Assembly (NCBI GenBank): GCA_016281295.1
Contig: JAEEII010000275.1
Coordinates: 1 to 15,793, forward strand
Reading direction: 5' to 3'
From: Bacteroidales bacterium
Lineage (GTDB): Bacteria; Bacteroidota; Bacteroidia; Bacteroidales; F082
DNA: 15,793 bases
Below are positions 7,224 through 14,690 of the stretch, piece after piece (position 1 is the stretch's first letter; every line of letters starts with the position of its first letter). Both the position numbers and the translations under genes were made by a program. The notes beneath the pieces are model-generated. The model was not told the DNA's origin and ran no database searches. It saw only the letters and a list, made by a program, of their open reading frames with translations.

Positions 7224-9641
7224 TTATAAATTAATTGTGATACTATATTTAAAAGCAAAATTATCAAAAACTTTCGGATGAGCATAAGCGCCATAACGAT
7301 AAAAAACACCCAGACCCATATTCGCCAAAGGGGTATTCAGCAGTCCTTTAAGCACGATACCACTCTCAAAAAAGCCCTTTGACAACGAAGGCGTTCCCCA
7401 ACCCAAGGCAGTGGACAAAACTAGTTGAGGGTTGAACCAAGTCGAGTTAAGACTCCACAAAGAGCCTTGGAAGTCATGACTCAGGAACAAGGCGGCAAAA
7501 CGGTTGCAAAAAAATTCACCTTCGCTCATGGTGGCAAAACTCCCTGGGGAGTAAAGGCCAAAACGCTCATACGAGCCCAGTAAGTTAAAGGTCTCCATCA
7601 CCGGACAACCCTCCGAGGCATAACCCGCCTGCATCAGGACAGAAAGACGGCCATAGTATCTCGTTTGGAAGTCCTTCTCCACCTGAAACTTGACACGGTT
7701 GAAGGCACGCTCACCGCCCAAGATTCCTTTAAAGAAATGCTGATAAGCCATCCATAAAATAGGATAATCGGTACCTAATGATTGTATGCCATCTGTACTA
7801 CTCAGGAACTTCTCCTGATAAGCAAAACGCAATTTCAGCTCCGCCTTGACAAGACGCAATGCACTGGTGGTATCGACATGATTGATGGCATACGCTGGAC
7901 GATAGTTTTTGTCATAGACGCCAGCCGTCACAAAAGCCTTGAAATGGCGAGCAAAGCGGGTGTTGAAGAAAACCTCAGTGCGCTCGCCGCGTTCCATGAT
8001 GTTCTCGTAGAACGTGTATCGGTATTCCTTTTCCGACAACAAGTTCTCGCCCTCGCCAAAACCGTTGAACTCGCCCATGGCATCAGAACGATGGGCAAAA
8101 CGCATTCCCAACTCCATCTGGCGTTGTCGTTGGATGAGCCATTTCCCTTCCAGGCCATAGTCGAAATCACGCAGCCGAGTCCAGAACCCATTGAAACCGC
8201 TGAATCTGAGATGCCTCGAAAGACGGTCATTCGTGGACAGATGAAGGCCGATATACAAACCCCGAAGTGCGGAGAGACGTAACATGCTACCCAGCTGCAA
8301 ATCAACTGGTCCGAGACTCACAGCCGACTCCTGCATCAGTTTGTTGGTGGCATTAAGCATTCGGTCCAAGATGTTGTTACCCTCGGTCAGGGAGTCCATT
8401 AGATGGTAAGTATTCAGGATGCGTTCCGTCAAAGAGTCGATGCGATGCTGGGTCCAGAACTCATCATCGCGATAGGCGGCATCCTCATGCACCATCACCT
8501 CGACCTCCGAAAAAGCTCTGTCGTCAAACACGGGATGCAACTCGACATTCGATACATAGCTCTTCCCGACCGCAATCATGGGGAAGGATACGCCATCCAC
8601 TTTCGCCTGAATGGCAGGAAACACCAAGTTGGTGTTCAGTTGTTTTGGGAACCACTGACCATCCATTTTCTGATACAACTGCTGGATGCTGACGGTGTAG
8701 AGGCCTCCTTCCTCGACTGGTGTCGCTTTCACGTTCTGCAAGGCCCATCCGTCGGAATGTATGGTCATGACACCTTGCAATCCATCGAAGGTGCTGCCTC
8801 GCAAGGGATGAAATGAGATGGTATATAGGGAATCACCCTGAGCGGCGGGAGTCACCGACTCCAAAGTAAAGAAATACCGTTTCTTGCTGTTCTTACTGAT
8901 AGGGTTCACGTAATCGGTTCCGGCGATACTCACAGTCTCGTCATAAAAGCTGGTGCTTTGCATCTTACTGACGAGATAGACCAGCTGGTTATCCTTTGAT
9001 CCCGACATCTTTGTACCAAGCACGTTTTGGCGAAGATGGTTGGGCGACTGATACAGCACTTCGGAAAACGTCTCCATAATCATCAGGTCGTTTTTCTTCA
9101 GCACGCTGTCGAGCCAGGTGGTCATATCCGATGGCTTCACGGTGTCGAGCATTTTTCCGAATTCACTGCTGTCGATGGTAATCACCATCTGGTCATAAAT
9201 CTGGTAACGGTAGGAATCCAATGAATTAGGATGGTTTTCTTTTCGGTGAGCCATCACGCTGTCGATGATACGGTGCGCTGGGTTTTCGCCCGCCTCGATG
9301 GTCACCTCGCCAAGTTGGAAAGTCATGGGCTGAAGCGCGACATCCAATCGTTGCTGGTCGGGCTTCACGGTCACGGACACCGACTCATAGCCAAGACAAG
9401 AAAACCTCATGGTATGCACAGGTTCCTGGCAGCTTACCGTATATTTCCCATTGATGTCGCTCATTCCACCGTATTGGCCCTCGTTGACAAGAATATTTAC
9501 AAAAGCCAATGCCTGCCTGTTCTGTTTGTCGATGACTTTCCCACTCATGGTATATTGCTGTGAGAAAGAAAATTCGGTCAAGAAAAAGACGAACAGCAAA
9601 AGGAGCGTGAAGGGAAAAAGAAAGGCTTTAGACGATTTCAT
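7224..9641 (-). CDS. DUF5686 outer-membrane protein with carboxypeptidase-regulatory-like domain
   Basis: This is an 805-residue protein. A signal peptide (about 1-27, hydrophobic core FPFTLLLLFVFFL, cut near FSFS/QQ) is followed by a CarboxypepD_reg-like beta sandwich (about 32-110, with SGKVIDKQNRQALAFVNI and SDINGKYTV). The region from about 115 matches the DUF5686 family, starting with AHRIIDSVMAHRKENHPN. The second half has alternating aromatic strands typical of a beta barrel and ends FKYSITINL. Similar proteins are common in Bacteroidota and are thought to be outer-membrane barrels, but their function is unknown. There is no TonB-dependent receptor plug. The start codon overlaps the stop of the divIC-like gene (ATGA at 9638-9641), so translation is probably coupled. 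Family placement is from the sequence pattern and is fairly sure; any transport role is inference. Confidence 0.88.
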   Translation of the reverse strand: MKSSKAFLFPFTLLLLFVFFLTEFSFSQQYTMSGKVIDKQNRQALAFVNILVNEGQYGGMSDINGKYTVSCQEPVHTMRFSCLGYESVSVTVKPDQQRLDVALQPMTFQLGEVTIEAGENPAHRIIDSVMAHRKENHPNSLDSYRYQIYDQMVITIDSSEFGKMLDTVKPSDMTTWLDSVLKKNDLMIMETFSEVLYQSPNHLRQNVLGTKMSGSKDNQLVYLVSKMQSTSFYDETVSIAGTDYVNPISKNSKKRYFFTLESVTPAAQGDSLYTISFHPLRGSTFDGLQGVMTIHSDGWALQNVKATPVEEGGLYTVSIQQLYQKMDGQWFPKQLNTNLVFPAIQAKVDGVSFPMIAVGKSYVSNVELHPVFDDRAFSEVEVMVHEDAAYRDDEFWTQHRIDSLTERILNTYHLMDSLTEGNNILDRMLNATNKLMQESAVSLGPVDLQLGSMLRLSALRGLYIGLHLSTNDRLSRHLRFSGFNGFWTRLRDFDYGLEGKWLIQRQRQMELGMRFAHRSDAMGEFNGFGEGENLLSEKEYRYTFYENIMERGERTEVFFNTRFARHFKAFVTAGVYDKNYRPAYAINHVDTTSALRLVKAELKLRFAYQEKFLSSTDGIQSLGTDYPILWMAYQHFFKGILGGERAFNRVKFQVEKDFQTRYYGRLSVLMQAGYASEGCPVMETFNLLGSYERFGLYSPGSFATMSEGEFFCNRFAALFLSHDFQGSLWSLNSTWFNPQLVLSTALGWGTPSLSKGFFESGIVLKGLLNTPLANMGLGVFYRYGAYAHPKVFDNFAFKYSITINL

Positions 9642-9934
9642 TCTTCGTCAGAGATTTTAAAGACCACCTCGTTGTCGCGTTTCATAAAATACTTTTCACG
9701 GGCGATCTGTTCCATTCCTTTCTCATCTTCTGTCACCATCACGAGAGAATCCTTATATAAGGAAATACTCTTTTCAAGATGTTCAATCTCAGCCTCTTGA
9801 GTCTTCAACTCACGATGCAGTTCAATTTGTTTTCTGAGGTTGAACTGGTCGAAGAAAAGAATCACCAGCAGGAAAGCCACCGTGGCGATGACATAACGGT
9901 TACTTAATTTTTTGATAATTTTTCTGAAAGTCAT
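9638..9934 (-). CDS. Septum formation initiator, FtsB/DivIC family
   Basis: This is a 98-residue bitopic membrane protein. A short basic cytoplasmic tail (1-13) is followed by one transmembrane helix (about 14-29, YVIATVAFLLVILFF), a coiled coil (about 32-66) and a conserved distal block EQIAREKYFMKRDNEVVF (75-92). This is the classic FtsB/DivIC layout; such proteins pair with FtsL and FtsQ/DivIB to activate septal wall synthesis. It is the first gene of the minus-strand operon and overlaps the DUF5686 gene by four bases. A TAnnTTTG element lies 23 bases upstream of the start. The gene is usually named divIC or ftsB; which name fits cannot be decided from sequence alone. Confidence 0.88.
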   Translation of the reverse strand: MTFRKIIKKLSNRYVIATVAFLLVILFFDQFNLRKQIELHRELKTQEAEIEHLEKSISLYKDSLVMVTEDEKGMEQIAREKYFMKRDNEVVFKISDEE

Positions 9935-9956
9935 GGTGCAAAAATCATTCGTTTTG

Positions 9957-9964
9957 CAAAGGTA
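9957..9964 (-). promoter_or_regulatory. Bacteroidota -7 element for the divIC operon
   Basis: The minus strand reads TACCTTTG, a full match to the Bacteroidota -7 consensus TAnnTTTG. It would give a start near 9950, about 16 bases before the ATG at 9934. No good TTG -33 box is visible at 19-21 bases, so the call rests on one element and position. Confidence 0.4.
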
Positions 9965-9985
9965 TAAAAATTAGAAAATAAAATG

Positions 9986-9993
9986 TATTTTTG
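9986..9993 (+). promoter_or_regulatory. Bacteroidota -7 element for ridA
   Basis: TATTTTTG matches TAnnTTTG and would give a start near 10000, about 24 bases before the ridA ATG. The nearest TTTG (9953-9956) is 29 bases away, too far for a standard -33 box. The TTG at 9991, in frame with ridA, lies inside this element and is therefore unlikely to be a start codon. Confidence 0.4.
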
Positions 9994-10023
9994 TCGGCAG
10001 AAACACATCAAACAATTTTTATC

Positions 10024-10398
10024 ATGAAAAAAGCGATTGCTACCACCAAGGCCCCGGGTGCCATCGGGCCTTACAGCCAAGCCATTGAGGCCAACGGTTT
10101 GTTGTTCATTTCCGGCCAGCTCCCCATCAACCCTGAGACGGGTGTCATGCCCGAGGGCATCACCGCCCAAGCCGAGCAGTGCATGAAAAACCTGGAAGCC
10201 ATCCTGAATGAAGCGGGATGCACCTTCGACAACGTGGTAAAGTCCACCTGTCTGTTGGCTGACATGTGTTATTTCGGCGACATGAACGCCGTTTATGGAA
10301 AATATTTCAGTGGGGCCTGTCCAGCTCGAGCTGCCTTTGCCGTCAAAGAACTTCCCAAGAAGGCATTGGTGGAGATTGAGATGATTGCCGCCCTGTAA
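10024..10398 (+). CDS. ridA: RidA family reactive imine/enamine deaminase
   Basis: This 124-residue cytosolic trimeric enzyme hydrolyses 2-aminoacrylate and related imines released by PLP enzymes, giving ketoacids and ammonia. Family landmarks are GPYSQAI (15-21), FISGQLPINPETG (28-40), the substrate-carboxylate arginine R102 in PARAAFAV, and the water-activating glutamate E117 in VEIEMIAAL. R102 and E117 have the same 15-residue spacing as R105 and E120 in E. coli RidA. The ATG at 10024 gives the usual N-terminus MKKAIATTKAPGAIGPYSQ; the in-frame TTG at 9991 lies in the putative promoter and is rejected. It is divergent from the divIC operon and ends 11 bases before the convergent amidase stop. 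Confidence 0.96.
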   Translation: MKKAIATTKAPGAIGPYSQAIEANGLLFISGQLPINPETGVMPEGITAQAEQCMKNLEAILNEAGCTFDNVVKSTCLLADMCYFGDMNAVYGKYFSGACPARAAFAVKELPKKALVEIEMIAAL

Positions 10399-10409
10399 AA
10401 CTCAGGAAA

Positions 10410-11666
10410 TCATTTCTTCAAGGCATTTTCAGCCTCTTTGATGGTGGCGCGTTCGCCGTTGATGAAAGCGACGACGAATGCGTCACTGAAGCCTGCTTTG
10501 CGCACTTCAGCCTGCCGTTCGATAGCTTCCTGTTTCGTCCGGAAGTCACCCGAGGTATAGCGATATGCTCCGTTATAATAATACACATCGACTTCCTTGA
10601 CCTTGGAGAAGGCATGGTCGGTGAGTGGAATCAAAACGTCGCGGGTGGAGATTTGCACTTTAAACGAAACCACAGGCTTGTCTGAGGCGGGTTTGGTGGA
10701 AGGTTTCTCCTCAGGCTTGGTCACCGGTTTCTCGGCAGGTTTTGTCACGGGTTTCTCCTCAGGCTTGGTCACCGGTTTCTCGGCCACGGGTTGTGGTTCT
10801 GGCTTGGGTTGAGGCTCAGGGGTTACCACGGGTTTAGGAGTTTCGGGAACGGGTTGATTCGTCACAACTTGGTTTTCACCCTCAAAACTCGCTTTGAAGT
10901 CACGGAAAGCGCGGTAGATAGCCGATGCCATATAGGCCTGGCCATCCGCTGATACCAGAAACCGTTCTTCGGCGGCGTTGCTGATGAAGCCCAGTTCGAT
11001 AAGGATGCTGGGCATAGCTGTCTTCCAAAGCACGAGGAATCCAGCCTGCTGCACGCCACGGTCCTTACGACCCACCCGTTTCGTGAACTGCTGTTGCACG
11101 TTGGAAGCCAATTGAAGACTTTGATTCAGATACTCTTTTTGAAACAACGAAAGGGCGATATAAGCTTCTGGGCTATCCAGATTGAAATCGCCATATTTTT
11201 CATCCGCATGTTCCTCCAAAAGGATAGACGAGTTCTCTTTTTTAGCCACTTCGAGGTTAGCAGCATTTTTATGTTCACCGAGGACGAAGGTCTCCGCGCC
11301 TACCGCCGAAGCGCCTTTGCTGTCGGTAGAGTTGCAGTGGATGGAGATGAACACATCCGCATTGTTGCGGTTGGCGATGGCCGCGCGCTCGTCCAAATCC
11401 ACAAACACGTCACGCTCACGGGTATAGATCACCTTCACATCAGGAAGATTCTTTTTGATATAGTCACCCGTCAACAACGCGACTGTCAAATTCAAGTCCT
11501 TTTCCTTGCTGATGGCACCCAGCGCGCCTGTATCCTTTCCACCATGACCTGGGTCAATCACTACGGTGGTAATTTTCTCTCCCCGTTGGGCAATTAGAGC
11601 CATTGGAACGAGAAAAGCCAACAAAAGAATACCAAATTTCAAATTGTTTCGTTGAGTCATAGCCAT
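10410..11666 (-). CDS. N-acetylmuramoyl-L-alanine amidase (Amidase_3) with C-terminal SPOR domain
   Basis: This zinc enzyme cuts the amide bond between N-acetylmuramic acid and the stem peptide, probably to split the septum. From the ATG at 11666 it has 418 residues: a signal peptide (about 1-27, ending ALIA/Q), an Amidase_3 catalytic domain (about 32-258), a Pro/Lys/Glu linker (272-331) and a SPOR domain (about 334-405). Zinc ligands are H41 (DPGHGG), E55 and H110 (SIHCNS), and the catalytic glutamate is E224 (ILIELGF). SPOR domains bind denuded glycan at division sites. A GTG at 11684 would add six residues, but it lies within the proposed -7 element; the ATG at 11660 is a second possibility. 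The A-rich leader immediately before 11666 favours that start. Confidence 0.94.
   Translation of the reverse strand: MAMTQRNNLKFGILLLAFLVPMALIAQRGEKITTVVIDPGHGGKDTGALGAISKEKDLNLTVALLTGDYIKKNLPDVKVIYTRERDVFVDLDERAAIANRNNADVFISIHCNSTDSKGASAVGAETFVLGEHKNAANLEVAKKENSSILLEEHADEKYGDFNLDSPEAYIALSLFQKEYLNQSLQLASNVQQQFTKRVGRKDRGVQQAGFLVLWKTAMPSILIELGFISNAAEERFLVSADGQAYMASAIYRAFRDFKASFEGENQVVTNQPVPETPKPVVTPEPQPKPEPQPVAEKPVTKPEEKPVTKPAEKPVTKPEEKPSTKPASDKPVVSFKVQISTRDVLIPLTDHAFSKVKEVDVYYYNGAYRYTSGDFRTKQEAIERQAEVRKAGFSDAFVVAFINGERATIKEAENALKK
10702..10797 (-). repeat. 24-bp tandem repeats coding the amidase Pro-rich linker
   Basis: Units start at 10702, 10726, 10750 and 10774, each beginning GGTTTCTC on the + strand. 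Alternate units match best: 35 bases at 10702-10736 recur at 10750-10784, which gives a 48-bp higher-order period. On the coding strand they give EEKPVTKP and AEKPVTKP units joining the catalytic and SPOR domains. Such near-identical repeats can change copy number by slippage. Confidence 0.8.
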
Positions 11667-11680
11667 TTTTCTTAATTTTG
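11652..11680 (+). promoter_or_regulatory. Promoter for lptD (TTG-N18-TAATTTTG)
   Basis: TTG at 11652-11654 and TAATTTTG at 11673-11680 are separated by 18 bases, close to the Bacteroidota pattern TTTG-N19..21-TAnnTTTG. Transcription would begin near 11687, about 53 bases before the ATG at 11740. The -33 box lies inside the amidase coding region on the other strand. Confidence 0.5.
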
Positions 11681-11683
11681 GCA

Positions 11684-11715
11684 CAAAAATAAGTGTTTTT
11701 TACTTGGAACGTCAA
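11684..11715 (-). promoter_or_regulatory. Promoter for the amidase gene (TTG-N21-TATTTTTG)
   Basis: On the minus strand, TTG (11713-11715) and TATTTTTG (11684-11691) are separated by 21 bases, an in-range fit to the Bacteroidota consensus. The start point would fall near 11677, about 11 bases before the ATG at 11666, which argues against the GTG at 11684 as the start codon. It overlaps the lptD promoter on the opposite strand. Confidence 0.55.
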
Positions 11716-11739
11716 TCACAACATAATTATTTTCAAGTC

Positions 11740-14610
11740 ATGGCATTTCTGATGCCATTAATAGTGGCTTGCCTGATGTATGCATGCAAGACCCCAAAGG
11801 CTGTGGTGACTTCCGAAAACAATGCGCCAGTCCAACCTCAGGTTGATACCTTATGGCTAAGTCCCATTGAAGAAAAACCCTCTGACAGCCTTAACCACCC
11901 GGCTGACACGTTCGCCCTTGACCCTGACACTGTAATTCCCTACCATGATACCATCATCGTCCCCCATGACTCCCTCACAACCAATCCTTTGTCAGCGGAC
12001 TCCCTCAGTGTTGACTCTGTCAGTGTTGACTCTGTCAGAGTTGACTCTTTGCCAAGACCCCGACGCACCATCCGTCCTCCCAGGAAAAAAGACGCTCCTT
12101 TCGAGGTCAAGATTGTGCGTACTGCCGTTGATTCGGTGGTTCAGGACATGAAATCAAAAATCCTTTACTACTATGGTAATGCTGTGGTGAAGTATGATGA
12201 CATCACGCTGGAAGCCAATTATCTGGAATTCGACCTAAACACCAATGTCGTCACTGCCAAAGGGCTTCCCGACACTACAGGGCGGTTGCAAGGCACCCCG
12301 CTTTTCACACAAGGAGAGACCAAGTTCGAGGCAGAGGAGATGTCATACAACTTCCAAACCAAGAAAGGCATCATCCGCAAGGTGTGGACTGAAGAGAGTG
12401 GAGGATACATCCACGGCGAAAAAATCAAACGAATGGAGGACAACACCATCCACATCAAGTCAGGAGGTTTCACCACTTGCAACCTCAAGGAACACCCGCA
12501 TTATCAGTTCCGGTTCAACAAGGCTAAGATCATCCCCAACGACATGATTGTCACGGGTCCCGTCTTCGTCACCATCCAAGACGTGCCGCTTCCCATAGGT
12601 CTGCCTTTCGCCATCTTCCCCAACTCGAAAGGGCAGAAGTCAGGCATCATCGTCCCGACCTATGGTGAGTCGGCCAACCGTGGTTTTTATCTGGAAAACG
12701 GAGGCTATTACTGGGCCATCAATGAGCATTACGACTTACAGTTGCTGGGCGACATCTACACCCGCGGCTCCTGGGCCATCAAACCCACCTTCCGCTATGC
12801 GCAACGATACAAACACAACGGCTCACTGGCATTAGGCTTCGCCGTGAACAAAATAGGCACCAAAGGAGCCGCCGACTATGACGAAAGCACCGATTTCAAA
12901 GTGAAGTGGACCCATCAACAAGACCCCAAGGCTCACCCGAGGCACAAGTTCTCCGCCGATGTCAACATCATCAGCTCCAACTTCAACAAATACAACGCCA
13001 CCACCTCCAACGAATACCTCAGCAACACCTTCAAGAGCAGTGTCGCCTATCAGACCAACTTCGCTGGCAAGGTTTACCTCACCCTCAACGCCTCCCATAG
13101 CCAAAACACACTCACCAAACAAGTCACCGTGTCATTGCCAGAGCTAACCCTGACAATCAACCGCATCTATCCTTTCCAAAAAGTGGGAAAACCTGGCAAA
13201 AAACACTGGTACAAGGACCTGAACATCAACTATACCATGAACGCCAAGAACTACATCAGCGGTATTGACACCCTGCTCTTCCCCGATCAATGGCAACAAG
13301 ACTTGTCAGGCTGGTTCCAAAACCTCCAGAGATACACCCAAAACGGCATCAAACACACCATACCCATCAACCTCCCCATCAAGCTGTTCAAACACTTTAC
13401 CTGGACTAACTCGGCCACCATCAACGACTACATGTATTTCAGCCGTGTGGAACGCCAGTGGGACCCCGTGGACAGCTGCTTGAGAGCCGATACCATCCAG
13501 GGGTTCCGCAACCTCGTGGATTTCAACCTCACCAGCAATATCACCACCAAAATCTATGGCATGGTGCGGTTCCCCAAAGGCCCCATCCGCGCCATCCGAC
13601 ATGTGTTCACCCCTACCATAGGCTTCACCTACCGCCCCGACTTCAGCGACCCGAAGTGGAAAGTATATAACCAATATGTGGATGCCCAAGGTGAAATCCA
13701 AACCTATAACATGTTTATGAACGCCTTGTATGGCACCCCTTCCCAAAACCGGTCGGGACAGATCACTTACAACTTCAACAACACCCTCGACATGAAAGTG
13801 CCTTCCAAATCCGACACCATCACCGGCGTGAAGAATGTGGTCCTGCTCGAATCACTCGCTTTATCCGGAAACTACGACCTCACCCAAGACTCGCTCAACT
13901 TCTCCTATATGTCGGTAAACGCCCGAACCACCTTATTTAAAAAACTCAAAGTCACCTATTCCAGCGTATGGGATCCATACGTGATAGACTCATTAGGCAA
14001 ACGCGTCAACCGTTTTGAAATCATCGAGAACCAACGTCTCTTCCACAAGAACAACTCCGCCTGGAACTTCAGCCTGAGCTGGTCGTTCAGCCAAAACGAT
14101 GTGAAGAAGTGGAAAAACGGAGAAGGGAAAATGGATAACGGAGAACAGACAGAATACAACTTCCAAGATGACATCGCCAAACGAGCCTCGGGTTCGGAGT
14201 TCGTCACCCCGGGCGAGCTCGACGACATCTTGGGCAACCCCAACGCCTACGTCGATTGGACCACACCCTGGTCGCTGACACTGAGCTACAACCTACGACA
14301 TTCCTCAAGCATCACGTACGCCGCTTTCATGGGTATCGCCAACAATCAAGTGGTTCAAACCCTTACTTTAAACGGCGACATCAGCATCACCCCGAAATGG
14401 AAAATCACCTTTTCCACCGGATGGGACTTCACCAACCATGGACTTTCCTACACCTCCCTTAACATCTATCGTGACCTCCACTGCTGGGAAATGCGATTTA
14501 ATTGGATCCCCATCGGTAATTACAAGAGCTGGAATTTCACCATCAACGTGAAAGCCCAAGCCCTGCAAGACTTGAAAATAACAAAGAAGAAAGACTATCG
14601 AGACAATTGA
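11740..14610 (+). CDS. lptD: LPS-assembly outer-membrane protein LptD
   Basis: LptD is the outer-membrane barrel that, with LptE, inserts lipopolysaccharide or lipooligosaccharide into the outer leaflet. The 956-residue protein has an N-terminal hydrophobic segment, a Ser/Asp/Pro-rich spacer (about 18-120), an LptA/OstA-like beta jelly roll (about 122-265, starting KILYYYGNAVVKYDDITLEA) and a large barrel. Strong family blocks are GGFTTCNLKEHPHYQF, PLPIGLPFAIFPNSKGQKSGI, GYYWAINEHYDL and the C-terminal LHCWEMRFNWIPIGNYKSW. The ATG at 11740 is chosen because TTG starts are rare; a TTG at 11704 would add 12 residues including an arginine, making a more normal signal peptide n-region, so the start is not settled. 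The segment MAFLMPLIVACLMYAC could be a lipobox, unusual for LptD. Divergent from the amidase gene. Confidence 0.93.
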   Translation: MAFLMPLIVACLMYACKTPKAVVTSENNAPVQPQVDTLWLSPIEEKPSDSLNHPADTFALDPDTVIPYHDTIIVPHDSLTTNPLSADSLSVDSVSVDSVRVDSLPRPRRTIRPPRKKDAPFEVKIVRTAVDSVVQDMKSKILYYYGNAVVKYDDITLEANYLEFDLNTNVVTAKGLPDTTGRLQGTPLFTQGETKFEAEEMSYNFQTKKGIIRKVWTEESGGYIHGEKIKRMEDNTIHIKSGGFTTCNLKEHPHYQFRFNKAKIIPNDMIVTGPVFVTIQDVPLPIGLPFAIFPNSKGQKSGIIVPTYGESANRGFYLENGGYYWAINEHYDLQLLGDIYTRGSWAIKPTFRYAQRYKHNGSLALGFAVNKIGTKGAADYDESTDFKVKWTHQQDPKAHPRHKFSADVNIISSNFNKYNATTSNEYLSNTFKSSVAYQTNFAGKVYLTLNASHSQNTLTKQVTVSLPELTLTINRIYPFQKVGKPGKKHWYKDLNINYTMNAKNYISGIDTLLFPDQWQQDLSGWFQNLQRYTQNGIKHTIPINLPIKLFKHFTWTNSATINDYMYFSRVERQWDPVDSCLRADTIQGFRNLVDFNLTSNITTKIYGMVRFPKGPIRAIRHVFTPTIGFTYRPDFSDPKWKVYNQYVDAQGEIQTYNMFMNALYGTPSQNRSGQITYNFNNTLDMKVPSKSDTITGVKNVVLLESLALSGNYDLTQDSLNFSYMSVNARTTLFKKLKVTYSSVWDPYVIDSLGKRVNRFEIIENQRLFHKNNSAWNFSLSWSFSQNDVKKWKNGEGKMDNGEQTEYNFQDDIAKRASGSEFVTPGELDDILGNPNAYVDWTTPWSLTLSYNLRHSSSITYAAFMGIANNQVVQTLTLNGDISITPKWKITFSTGWDFTNHGLSYTSLNIYRDLHCWEMRFNWIPIGNYKSWNFTINVKAQALQDLKITKKKDYRDN
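12005..12049 (+). repeat. 15-bp x3 tandem repeat in the lptD spacer
   Basis: TCAGTGTTGACTCTG occurs at 12005-12019 and 12020-12034, identical, followed by TCAGAGTTGACTCTT at 12035-12049. It encodes (S V D S V/L) units in the Ser/Asp spacer before the jelly roll. The unit keeps the frame, so copy-number change would only alter spacer length. Confidence 0.8.
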
Positions 14611-14622
14611 GAATTGAGCGTT
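14604..14622 (-). repeat. GA-rich heptamer repeat across the lptD stop codon
   Basis: CAATTGAGAATTGAGCGTT contains two copies of the heptamer AATTGAG and includes the lptD TGA at 14608-14610. Its reverse complement matches the CT-rich stretch at 5116-5138 apart from one added heptamer. It is followed by AT-rich leader sequence. Confidence 0.4.
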
Positions 14623-14662
14623 ATAAAACGAAAATCAAATCAACAATTATAATTATACAGAT

Positions 14663-14690
14663 AAACAATTAAACAACTAAACAATTAAAC
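14663..14690 (+). repeat. AAACAATT octamer repeat leader before the thioredoxin-like gene
   Basis: AAACAATT (14663-14670), AAACAACT (14671-14678), AAACAATT (14679-14686) and a final AAAC run directly into the ATG at 14691. No Shine-Dalgarno sequence is present. An A-rich unstructured leader of this kind is usual for Bacteroidota translation starts. I see no clear TAnnTTTG promoter between 14611 and 14690, so the gene may be read through from lptD. Confidence 0.6.

Noticed and set aside
7782..8282. 166-codon open frame on the + strand opposite the DUF5686 gene
   Set aside because: Antisense to the beta-barrel region of a clear gene, with no recognisable protein features.
9991..10023. TTG extension of ridA by 11 codons
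   Set aside because: RidA proteins start at the MKKAIAT position, and the TTG lies inside the proposed -7 element.
11094..11597. 167-codon open frame on the + strand opposite the amidase gene
   Set aside because: It is antisense to a well-conserved enzyme domain and shows no domain features of its own; a shadow frame.
13306..13746. 146-codon minus-strand frame opposite lptD
   Set aside because: Composition follows from the codon bias of lptD on the other strand; no motif or start context.
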